From the NCBI GenBank assembly GCA_008501575.1, contig QQUO01000113.1, forward strand, positions 1 to 13,311: a DNA stretch of 13,311 bases, given 5' to 3'. Below the pieces are notes generated by a model that was not told the DNA's origin, made no database searches, and saw nothing but the letters and a program-made list of their open reading frames with translations. Positions within the stretch are counted from its first letter, which is position 1. Every line of letters starts with the position of its first letter. Made by a program: the position numbers and the translations under genes. This document shows, one piece after another, positions 1 through 6,400 of the stretch. The stretch comes from Pseudomonadota bacterium (lineage in GTDB: Bacteria > Pseudomonadota > Gammaproteobacteria > Xanthomonadales > Marinicellaceae).

Positions 1-454
1 CTAAATCAATGAAGGTAATGACCATCAAAAAAAATAACAACATGGAAGCAGCCACGAAAGGCAATCCCCATCCAAAATGATAGGCCATAAATCCAGTCAA
101 CAAACCTGTCAATGTTTCAACTAAAGGATATCGAATGGCAATGGGCTTGTGGCAGTAAAAACAGCGACCACGTAGAAATAAGTAACTGAATAAAGGGATA
201 TTTTGCCAAGCCGATATTTTCTTTTTGCAGCGCGGACAGTGGGATCGGTCAAAAGCAATACTGGGTGGTGGCTTTTGGTTGAATGGCTTATCATTCAATT
301 CAGCACAATCTCTTTGCCAGCCATACTGTAAAATAGGTGGCAAGCGATAAATCACCACGTTCAGAAAACTACCAACCACCATGCCTGCAAGCAAAGCAAA
401 TGCAACAAAGAGTATAGGATTATCGATCAGCGCCTGTATTAGCCCGGCAAACAT
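1..454 (-). CDS. pilD: Type IV prepilin leader peptidase/N-methyltransferase PilD (3' end outside window)
   Basis: PilD is the inner-membrane aspartyl protease that cleaves the leader from type IV prepilins and N-methylates the new first residue. The frame starts at ATG 454-452 and stays open to base 1, giving 151 codons of a protein usually near 280-290 residues. Visible hallmarks are the N-terminal membrane segment (about 13-31) running into GSFLNVVIYRLP (28-39), and the four-cysteine zinc site as CPRC (73-76) and CFYC (98-101). A YPLVE segment (109-113) follows, and FIDL at the cut edge has Asp150, expected to be the first catalytic aspartate. The start overlaps the pilC stop by one base (TAATG), so translational coupling is likely. 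The second catalytic Asp lies outside the window. The gene is an ordinary member of the family in an intact pilBCD order. Confidence 0.95.
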   Translation of the reverse strand, partial: MFAGLIQALIDNPILFVAFALLAGMVVGSFLNVVIYRLPPILQYGWQRDCAELNDKPFNQKPPPSIAFDRSHCPRCKKKISAWQNIPLFSYLFLRGRCFYCHKPIAIRYPLVETLTGLLTGFMAYHFGWGLPFVAASMLLFFLMVITFIDL

Positions 455-1677
455 TAAAAGACCGAAGCCATTTTAAAGATCGGCAAATACATGGCCACAA
501 CCATCACACCCACTAAGCCACCCACCAGTACCATAATAATGGGCTCCAACAAACTGCTTAAGGCATCCACCGCATTAGACACTTCTTGCTCATAATAATC
601 AGCCACTTTCGCCAACATGGCATCCAAGTTACCTGATTCTTCACCAATTGACGCCATTTGAATGACCATGTGAGGAAAAACATTGGTTTGACTCATCGCC
701 AGTTGTAACTGATGACCGGTGGATACATCCTCTTTAATCTCTAACACCGCATCTCTAAAAACGACATTACCAACCGCACCTGAAACCGTTTGCAAGCCTT
801 CCACCAAAGGTACACCTGCAGCAAAAGTGGTGGATAAAGTTCGGGAAAAACGGGCCACCGCGGCATCATATAAAATACCACCGACGATGGGAATTTTTAA
901 CGCCAATCGATCTAAGGCATGGGCAAATTTTAAAGACCGTTTTTTGAGATAGATAAAACCACCAATGAGACCGCCTAAAATCAATATAAACTTCCACCAA
1001 TTGGCTTGCATATAATGTGAGGCACCCACCACCATCAAGGTTAAACCGGGTAAGTCAGCACCAAAACTGGTAAACATATCCTGAAACTGAGGCACCACTT
1101 TAACCAATAACAAAATGGTCACACCAATGGCCACGAACAACACCGCAGCCGGATAAAACATGGCTTTTTTGATTTTGCCTTTAATTTCTTCAGTGCGCTC
1201 TTTATAAGTGGCAATGGTGTCGAGCAATTCATCGAGAACACCCGCCTTTTCACCCGCGGCCACTAAGTTACAATACAACTCGTCAAAGTACACCGGGTGT
1301 TTGCCCAAAGATTCTGACAAAGATGAACCAGACTGAATTTCTGTTTTAACCTCGCCCACCAGTTTCGCCATACGCGGGTTGGACTGACCGCCTTCAATAA
1401 TTTCAAAAGCTTGCACCATCGGCACCCCGGACTCCATCATGGTCGCCAATTGTCTTGAAAATAAAGCGATATCCTGCGCTTTAATGGTTTTACCACTGCT
1501 GAAAAGCGATTTACGTTTTTTGTATATCTTCTTAACCTGAATTCCTTGTCGGCGTAATTCATTTTTTGCCAACGTGGTTGATTTTGCTTTTTGCTCCCCT
1601 TTGAGTTTTTTGCCGGTTTTATTTAAACCAACCCATTCAAAGGTTTGTAGTTCATCTAATTTTTTTACTTTTGCCAT
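454..1677 (-). CDS. pilC: Type IV pilus inner-membrane platform protein PilC
   Basis: This polytopic inner-membrane protein of the GspF/PilC family forms the platform on which the PilB and PilT motors act during pilus extension and retraction. At 407 residues it has the usual family length. After a basic N-terminal segment (1-65) come two GspF repeats, about 70-195 and 275-397. The first holds ALFSRQLATMMESGVP (71-86) and the second ARFSRTLSTTFAAGVPLVEG (275-294), the same internal duplication seen across the family. Predicted membrane segments lie near 174-194, 226-244 and 376-398. The ATG lies 4 bases after the pilB stop with a modest purine-rich site (GGATTAAG) just upstream, and the stop overlaps pilD. 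No missing motif or frame break was seen. Confidence 0.97.
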   Translation of the reverse strand: MAKVKKLDELQTFEWVGLNKTGKKLKGEQKAKSTTLAKNELRRQGIQVKKIYKKRKSLFSSGKTIKAQDIALFSRQLATMMESGVPMVQAFEIIEGGQSNPRMAKLVGEVKTEIQSGSSLSESLGKHPVYFDELYCNLVAAGEKAGVLDELLDTIATYKERTEEIKGKIKKAMFYPAAVLFVAIGVTILLLVKVVPQFQDMFTSFGADLPGLTLMVVGASHYMQANWWKFILILGGLIGGFIYLKKRSLKFAHALDRLALKIPIVGGILYDAAVARFSRTLSTTFAAGVPLVEGLQTVSGAVGNVVFRDAVLEIKEDVSTGHQLQLAMSQTNVFPHMVIQMASIGEESGNLDAMLAKVADYYEQEVSNAVDALSSLLEPIIMVLVGGLVGVMVVAMYLPIFKMASVF

Positions 1678-1681
1678 AATC

Positions 1682-3394
1682 TTAATCCACTGTTACACGA
1701 TTGGCCTCAACCAAATCGGTGATACCGTTTTTAACTTTCAGCAAAGCTGATTGTCTTAAGTTTGCAACACCATCCTTGCCCGCTTGTTTAGCGATATCCA
1801 TCGAATTTCCACCTGATAGAATAATTTTTTTTATGTTTTCGGTCATTGGCATCACTTCATAAATGCCCACCCGACCTTTATAACCCTCATTACATTTTGG
1901 ACATCCTACGGCGTCAAAAATCTGAGCGTCTTTTAAATCTTCCTCTGTAAAACCCGCTTCCAGTAATGTTTCCTGTTGGAATTCAGTGGGTTTTTTACAA
2001 TTATCACACAACCGTCTGGCCAGGCGCTGTGCAATCACCAGTGATACTGCAGAAACTATATTAAAAGGTGCCACACCCATATTGGCCATTCTCGAAATGG
2101 TGTCCGGGGCACTGTTGGTGTGCAAAGTAGACAACACCATATGACCGGTTTGAGCCGCTTTAATGGCAATTTCTGCAGTTTCCAAATCCCGTATTTCCCC
2201 GACCATAATAACATCCGGATCCTGCCGCAAGAAAGACCGCAATGCGGCTGAAAATGTCATGCCTTTTTTGGCATTTTGTTGGACCTGATTAATACCATTA
2301 ACACGAATCTCCACCGGATCTTCTGCCGTTGATATATTCCGTCCGTCGGTGTTCAAAATATTTAAAGCGGTATATAAAGACACTGTTTTACCACTACCAG
2401 TGGGGCCTGTTACTAGCACCATACCATACGGTTTTACAATGGCATCCATGAATAGTTTTTTCTGGTCTTCCTCATAACCCAGTTTATCAATGCCCATTTG
2501 TGCCGCAGAGGCATCCAACACACGCATCACCACTTTTTCCCCAAATAAGGTGGGGCAAGTACTTAAACGAAAGTCGATGGATTTCCCTTTGCTTAAATTT
2601 AATTTAACCCGTCCATCCTGGGGCACACGTTTTTCAGCAATGTCTAAATGCGCCAGTACTTTTAACCGTGAAGACACCTGGTTTGAAATACTTTTCGGCG
2701 GTTTAATCATCGTGGTCAAAATGCCATCAATGCGATAACGAACCCGATAATTTTTTTCATAGGGTTCAAAGTGAATATCAGAAGCACCCCGTTTAATGGC
2801 ATCCAATAACACCTTATTAATTAATTTAACCGCCGGGGAATCAGAGCGATCACTGGCCTCATCATCATGATCATCTTCCTCAAGATTTTCTTCAAACTCT
2901 AAATTATCTAAACCCTCCTCATCAAATTCATCCATCATCGAGGTGGCATCTTTCAACAGTTCATCTATTTTGGACGCCAATAAATCTTGACGAACCAAAA
3001 TCGGCTCAACCGTTAAATTAGTATGAAACCGCACCTCATCCTGAGCCCGGGAATTGGTCGGATCAGCTAAGCCGATAAATATTCGTTTACCCCGCAAAAA
3101 CAAAGGGATGACCTGATGTTTTTCAATCAGGTTTTCTGAAACAATCCCTTTGGGTGCGTCTGTTAAATCAAAAGTAGTGATGTCCAAATAGGGCACTCCG
3201 TACTCTTTTGATGCGGCATCGGCCAACTGTTCTGCGTCCACCAACTGATTGTCCACCAAATAGGTAAATAAGGGTATTTTTTTCTTTTTTGCCGCATCAT
3301 TGGCTTCAGCGGCCTCTTCCATTGTCATGATTTCGGCTTGTACCAAGCGCCGTAAAGCACCACTGACCATGGATTTAGAAGTGGCTATATTCAT
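1682..3394 (-). CDS. pilB: Type IV pilus extension ATPase PilB
   Basis: PilB is the cytoplasmic hexameric ATPase that powers pilin polymerisation (GspE/PilB family; 570 residues, typical length). An N-terminal MshEN-type region (about 1-145), a relative of known c-di-GMP-binding domains, is followed by a strongly acidic linker (155-181). The N2 domain has RVRYRIDG (217-224). The motor domain has Walker A GPTGSGKT (330-337), an Asp box around AEDPVE (357-362), Walker B DVIMVGEIRD (394-403) and a His box TGHMVLSTLHTN (416-427). The zinc-type cysteine pairs are CDNC (463-466) and CPKC (498-501). All catalytic elements are present. It is first in a pilB-pilC-pilD operon, with a good promoter 38-67 bases upstream. 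No pilin gene lies immediately upstream, where many pseudomonads keep a divergent pilA; sucC occupies that place. Confidence 0.98.
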   Translation of the reverse strand: MNIATSKSMVSGALRRLVQAEIMTMEEAAEANDAAKKKKIPLFTYLVDNQLVDAEQLADAASKEYGVPYLDITTFDLTDAPKGIVSENLIEKHQVIPLFLRGKRIFIGLADPTNSRAQDEVRFHTNLTVEPILVRQDLLASKIDELLKDATSMMDEFDEEGLDNLEFEENLEEDDHDDEASDRSDSPAVKLINKVLLDAIKRGASDIHFEPYEKNYRVRYRIDGILTTMIKPPKSISNQVSSRLKVLAHLDIAEKRVPQDGRVKLNLSKGKSIDFRLSTCPTLFGEKVVMRVLDASAAQMGIDKLGYEEDQKKLFMDAIVKPYGMVLVTGPTGSGKTVSLYTALNILNTDGRNISTAEDPVEIRVNGINQVQQNAKKGMTFSAALRSFLRQDPDVIMVGEIRDLETAEIAIKAAQTGHMVLSTLHTNSAPDTISRMANMGVAPFNIVSAVSLVIAQRLARRLCDNCKKPTEFQQETLLEAGFTEEDLKDAQIFDAVGCPKCNEGYKGRVGIYEVMPMTENIKKIILSGGNSMDIAKQAGKDGVANLRQSALLKVKNGITDLVEANRVTVD

Positions 3395-3431
3395 CTTTTA
3401 CCGAAGACTGTTTAAAGTTCATAGGCTTAAT

Positions 3432-3461
3432 ACTTTACCCGAAATTATCAATCAATGACAA
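3432..3461 (-). promoter_or_regulatory. Putative sigma70-type promoter of pilBCD
   Basis: Read on the minus strand, TTGTCA (3461-3456, 5 of 6 to the -35 consensus) is followed by an 18-base spacer and TAAAGT (3437-3432, 4 of 6 to the -10 consensus). Transcription would begin near 3425, leaving a leader of about 31 bases before the pilB ATG. No -24/-12 sigma54 motif (GG-N10-GC) was noticed here, unlike many pilA promoters. The elements are seen directly; their use is inferred. Confidence 0.5.
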
Positions 3462-3572
3462 CTATTTAGCGCCATGTTTTAAGAAAATAGCTCTACTATT
3501 GCTATTCGAGCTAATTATGCCATCTGTGGTTGCTGGCATGGGGCCAGTTTAATCACTATTTAACACCAGCAA

Positions 3573-3588
3573 TGAGAACGCTTTCACA
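3573..3588. promoter_or_regulatory. CRP-family-like binding site in pilB/sucC divergent region
   Basis: TGAGA-N6-TCACA matches 9 of the 10 core bases of the CRP/Vfr/Clp operator TGTGA-N6-TCACA, with AT-rich flanks on both sides (AA before, TAA after). It is centred at 3580.5, about 155 bases upstream of the inferred pilB transcription start and about 171 bases upstream of the sucC ATG. The target gene is therefore unclear. CRP-family regulators are known to act on both pilus and TCA-cycle genes in Gammaproteobacteria. It is weaker than the site at 7914-7935. Confidence 0.4.
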
Positions 3589-3751
3589 TAAACCACGATT
3601 TATAGACAGAATTTCCAATCAAACATTGCCATTTCATAATTTATAAATTAAACGCGTCTCAGGCAGGAATGTTTAATTTAAGCCCCAAAAGCCTTTGCTT
3701 TTCCGTTAAAATACCCCGCCAATCTCAACCATAAATGCAGGATACAATCTT

Positions 3752-4915
3752 ATGAATTTCCACGAATATCAGGCAAAAGATTTATTTGCCCAATATGACA
3801 TACCGGTGCCCCAGGGCACTGCCGTCAAAACTGCCGAACAGGCTGTGGCTGTTGCCAAAGCCATGGATGCCAATCAATGGATGGTGAAAGCCCAGGTACA
3901 TGCCGGCGGCCGCGGTAAAGCCGGTGGTGTTAAATTTGCCAAAAGTTTGGATGATGTTAAGCAATATGCATCCGATATGCTTGGCATGGAAATTAAAACC
4001 TATCAGACCGGTGGCATGGCTTTACCGGTTAATGAAGTCTTAATCACTGAAGCGGCCAACATTGAAAGTGAATTGTATTTAAGCTTATTGGTTGATCGCG
4101 CCAACAAATGCCTGTCATTTGTGGCTTCCGCTGAAGGTGGCGTTGAAATTGAAGAAGTGGCCAAAACCAATCCCGAAAAAATCCACACTTTAACTGTTGA
4201 TAACACCGAAACGCTGTGGCCCTATGCCTGCCGCAAAATTGGTTTTGCCATGGGCTTAAATAAAAAACAAGTGTTCCAACTAACCCATATCATGATGCAA
4301 ATGCATCAAATGTTTCACGATTTGGATTTATCGTTAATTGAAATCAATCCCTTAATTATCGACGACAAGCAAAATGTCGTGGCATTGGATGCCAAAATCA
4401 ATTCCGATGACAATGCTGAATACCGCCAGCAAGATTTGGCCAAATTACGCGACATCAGCCAGGAAGATCCGGCAGAAGCCAAAGCCCATGAGCACGAATT
4501 GAACTACATCAAACTGGACGGTGACATTGCTTGTATGGTTAACGGTGCCGGCTTGGCCATGGCCACCATGGATGTCATTAAATTAAAAGGCGGCGAACCG
4601 GCAAACTTTTTAGATGTGGGTGGCGGCGCCACCGCAGAACGGGTAACCATTGCTTTTAAAATTATTTTATCAGACCCCAATGTGAAATCGATATTGGTCA
4701 ATATTTTCGGCGGTATTGTACGCTGTGACTTAATTGCCAACGGTATTATTACCGCCATTAAAGAAGTCGGTGTTGAAGTCCCCATAGTGGTGCGTTTAGA
4801 AGGCACCAATGTGGAAGCTGGCAAAAAATTATTAGAAGACAGCGGACTGGCTGTTATTGCTGCCAGTGATTTAGATGATGCAGCCAACAAAGCTGTTGAG
4901 GCGGTAGGAGTATAA
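3752..4915 (+). CDS. sucC: Succinyl-CoA synthetase (ADP-forming) beta subunit
   Basis: SucC is the nucleotide- and succinate-binding subunit of the TCA-cycle enzyme that converts succinyl-CoA to succinate with substrate-level phosphorylation. It works as a complex with SucD. The 387 residues are one fewer than I recall for the E. coli protein. The ATP-grasp part opens with MNFHEYQAKDLF and holds VKAQVHAGGRGKAGGVK (45-61) and the metal-binding EINPLI region (197-202). The ligase domain has GLAMATMD (267-274), GGGATAERV (290-298), the NIFGGIVRCD phosphohistidine-facing loop (317-326) and GTNVEAG (351-357). The ATG is preceded by AGGA at 9 bases. The stop lies two bases before the sucD ATG, so the pair is one operon. 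In many relatives sucCD follows sucAB; here it stands opposite pilB and apparently has its own promoter. Confidence 0.98.
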   Translation: MNFHEYQAKDLFAQYDIPVPQGTAVKTAEQAVAVAKAMDANQWMVKAQVHAGGRGKAGGVKFAKSLDDVKQYASDMLGMEIKTYQTGGMALPVNEVLITEAANIESELYLSLLVDRANKCLSFVASAEGGVEIEEVAKTNPEKIHTLTVDNTETLWPYACRKIGFAMGLNKKQVFQLTHIMMQMHQMFHDLDLSLIEINPLIIDDKQNVVALDAKINSDDNAEYRQQDLAKLRDISQEDPAEAKAHEHELNYIKLDGDIACMVNGAGLAMATMDVIKLKGGEPANFLDVGGGATAERVTIAFKIILSDPNVKSILVNIFGGIVRCDLIANGIITAIKEVGVEVPIVVRLEGTNVEAGKKLLEDSGLAVIAASDLDDAANKAVEAVGV

Positions 4916-4917
4916 CC

Positions 4918-5790
4918 ATGAGCGTATTAGTCAATAAAGAAACCAAATTAATCGTCCAGGGATTCACCGGCTCACAAGGCACTTTCCACAGTGAGCAAGC
5001 GATTGAATACGGCACCAACTTAGTTGGCGGCGTAACCCCGGGCAAAGGCGGTAGCCGGCATTTGGATCGACCTGTGTTTAACACCGTTGCCGATGGTGTT
5101 AATGAGACCGGTGCCAATGCCTCTGTTATATTTGTACCACCACCATTCGCCGCTGACGCGATATTAGAGGCAATCGATGCCGGTATTAAATTGATTGTTA
5201 CCATTACCGAAGGTATTCCGGTATTAGATATGTTGCGGGTTCGTGCCGTACTTGACCAACACCCTGATGTTTATATGATTGGTCCGAACTGTCCCGGTGT
5301 CATTACCCCGGGTGAATGTAAAATTGGTATCATGCCTGGGCCCATTCACAAACCCGGGCGTATCGGTATTGTCTCGCGATCAGGTACTTTAACCTATGAA
5401 GCGGTGCATCAAACCACCCAAGCCGGCTTAGGCCAATCCACCTGTATCGGTATTGGTGGCGATCCCATTCAAGGCACCAACTTTATTGATTGCTTAAAAC
5501 TGTTTCAAGAAGATGATCAGACTGATGGCATCATTATGGTGGGTGAAATTGGCGGTTCCGCTGAAGAAGAAGCCGCTGATTTTATTAAAGACCATGTCAC
5601 CAAACCGGTGGTTTCTTATATTGCCGGTGTAACAGCCCCTGAAGGCAAGCGCATGGGTCATGCCGGTGCCATCGTGGCCGGTGGTAAAGGTACCGCCCAG
5701 GCGAAATATGAAGCTTTAGAAGCAGCCGGTGTTACCACTGTAAAATCACCCACTTTCCTGGGTGAGACCATCAAAGATTTGTTGTCTTAA
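4918..5790 (+). CDS. sucD: Succinyl-CoA synthetase alpha subunit
   Basis: SucD binds CoA and carries the phosphohistidine intermediate of succinyl-CoA synthetase. At 290 residues it has the normal length. The N-terminal Rossmann CoA-binding domain has GFTGSQGTFH (15-24), VGGVTPGKGG (36-45) and TITEGIPVLDM (95-105). GPNCPGVI (122-129) and SRSGTLTYE (153-161) mark the ligase part. The catalytic histidine is His248 in MGHAGAIV, equivalent to E. coli His246. A strong Shine-Dalgarno AGGAG (4906-4910) lies inside the 3' end of sucC, 7 bases before the ATG. The gene is followed by a textbook intrinsic terminator, which marks the end of the sucCD unit. Nothing in it is unusual. Confidence 0.98.
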   Translation: MSVLVNKETKLIVQGFTGSQGTFHSEQAIEYGTNLVGGVTPGKGGSRHLDRPVFNTVADGVNETGANASVIFVPPPFAADAILEAIDAGIKLIVTITEGIPVLDMLRVRAVLDQHPDVYMIGPNCPGVITPGECKIGIMPGPIHKPGRIGIVSRSGTLTYEAVHQTTQAGLGQSTCIGIGGDPIQGTNFIDCLKLFQEDDQTDGIIMVGEIGGSAEEEAADFIKDHVTKPVVSYIAGVTAPEGKRMGHAGAIVAGGKGTAQAKYEALEAAGVTTVKSPTFLGETIKDLLS

Positions 5791-5810
5791 GCGACCTTTT
5801 CACTGATTTA

Positions 5811-5843
5811 AAACCCACGGTTGATTACCGTGGGTTTTTTTTT
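5811..5843 (+). terminator. Rho-independent terminator of sucCD
   Basis: A perfect 10-base stem, AAACCCACGG (5811-5820) and CCGTGGGTTT (5828-5837), encloses a 7-base loop. It runs into an unbroken tract of nine T residues (5835-5843). It begins 20 bases after the sucD stop and is oriented for sucCD. This is the only clear intrinsic terminator in the window. Confidence 0.95.
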
Positions 5844-5885
5844 GCCTGATAAAAATATTAGACTTGTTTTTGTTTTAGTGAAGTT

Positions 5886-5904
5886 TTAACAATTTACATG
5901 TTAA
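5886..5904. repeat. Inverted repeat TTAACA-N7-TGTTAA upstream of DUF4426 gene
   Basis: Two perfect 6-base arms separated by 7 bases give a 19-base dyad, the size of a typical helix-turn-helix operator. It lies 40 bases before the DUF4426 start codon. The left arm also resembles a -35 hexamer (TTAACA, 5 of 6), and TAATTA lies 15 bases after it, so the dyad could overlap the gene's promoter. The regulator is unknown, and chance occurrence in AT-rich DNA is possible. Confidence 0.3.
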
Positions 5905-5932
5905 GATAATTAAATGCTTTATCAATTTCTCC

Positions 5933-5937
5933 GGAGA
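5933..5937 (+). promoter_or_regulatory. Shine-Dalgarno site that sets the DUF4426 start
   Basis: GGAGA lies 6 bases before ATG 5944 and inside the longer open frame that begins at 5914. It therefore favours 5944 as the true start. The choice is supported by the signal peptide, which begins directly at that methionine. Confidence 0.75.
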
Positions 5938-5943
5938 ACAAAT

Positions 5944-6396
5944 ATGCAAACTAAAAAGCTCATAACGCGCACAATTCTGATGACTTTATTATTAACCTGT
6001 GGCGGTCTGGTACAGGCTGAACAAGTGGTGATTCAGGGTGACCACGAATTACATTACAACACCTTTCCATCCACTTTTTTATCGAAAGAAATCGCCAACA
6101 CATATCAAATTACCCGTTCTAAAAATCGAGGAATTTTAAGCATTTCAGTCATGGACAAAAGTGGTGAAAGCCCAAAAGCAGTCGAAGCCGACATTACCAT
6201 ACAAGCCAAAAACCTGGTCCACCAAAACAAAGACATCAAGCTAATAAAAATAAGGGAACAAGATGATGCCATCTATTATCTCGGCACCTTTGCACTCAAC
6301 AATGAAGAAAATGTTAATTTTTCCATTGAAGCCAAACCAACAGGCTCAGACACGGTGTTTTTAGTCAAATTTACCCGTGAGTTTTTTACCGATTAA
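5944..6396 (+). CDS. Exported DUF4426 family protein
   Basis: This is a small secreted protein of unknown function; from memory it matches the DUF4426 family of Gammaproteobacteria. With the start at 5944 it has 150 residues. It opens with a classical Sec signal peptide: basic MQTKK, a hydrophobic core about 7-22, and likely cleavage after VQA at residue 25. The mature part is about 125 residues, largely beta-strand-like. It holds family-type segments HYNTFPSTFL (37-46) and YQITRSKNRGILSISV (54-69). The open frame extends 10 codons upstream to 5914, but those codons would bury the signal peptide and lie across the Shine-Dalgarno site. Cys19 is not in a proper lipobox (Thr precedes it), so it is probably soluble and periplasmic. 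The next gene follows after 4 bases, suggesting co-transcription. Function is not known to me. Confidence 0.85.
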   Translation: MQTKKLITRTILMTLLLTCGGLVQAEQVVIQGDHELHYNTFPSTFLSKEIANTYQITRSKNRGILSISVMDKSGESPKAVEADITIQAKNLVHQNKDIKLIKIREQDDAIYYLGTFALNNEENVNFSIEAKPTGSDTVFLVKFTREFFTD

Positions 6397-6400
6397 CCAC

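Larger units (their letters stand above)
3395..3751. other. Divergent intergenic region between pilB and sucC
   Basis: This 357-base AT-rich stretch has no credible gene. On the minus strand next to pilB is a good sigma70-type promoter. The middle holds inverted repeats: TAGCTC/GAGCTA (3488-3493 and 3508-3513), CTGGC/GCCAG (3533-3537 and 3543-3547) and TTGCTGG/CCAGCAA (3530-3536 and 3566-3572). A TGAGA-N6-TCACA CRP-like site sits at 3573-3588 and a 14-base AT-only palindrome at 3637-3650. Near sucC, TAAAAT (3707-3712) followed by a C-rich discriminator is a possible -10, but no good -35 stands at the right distance. TTTCCA-N17-CATAAT (3612-3640) is another weak sucC candidate. The sucC Shine-Dalgarno AGGA (3739-3742) lies 9 bases before its ATG. 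Confidence 0.7.

Noticed and set aside
3462..3539. Possible small minus-strand gene (about 25 codons) upstream of pilB, where a pilin might be expected
   Set aside because: It is far too short for a pilin, has no prepilin leader or hydrophobic stretch, and no ribosome binding site.
4504..5204. Minus-strand open frames of 128 and 116 codons over sucC/sucD
   Set aside because: They lie antisense to two well-recognised genes, have low-complexity Ser/Thr/Pro-rich translations and no start signals; they are composition shadows.
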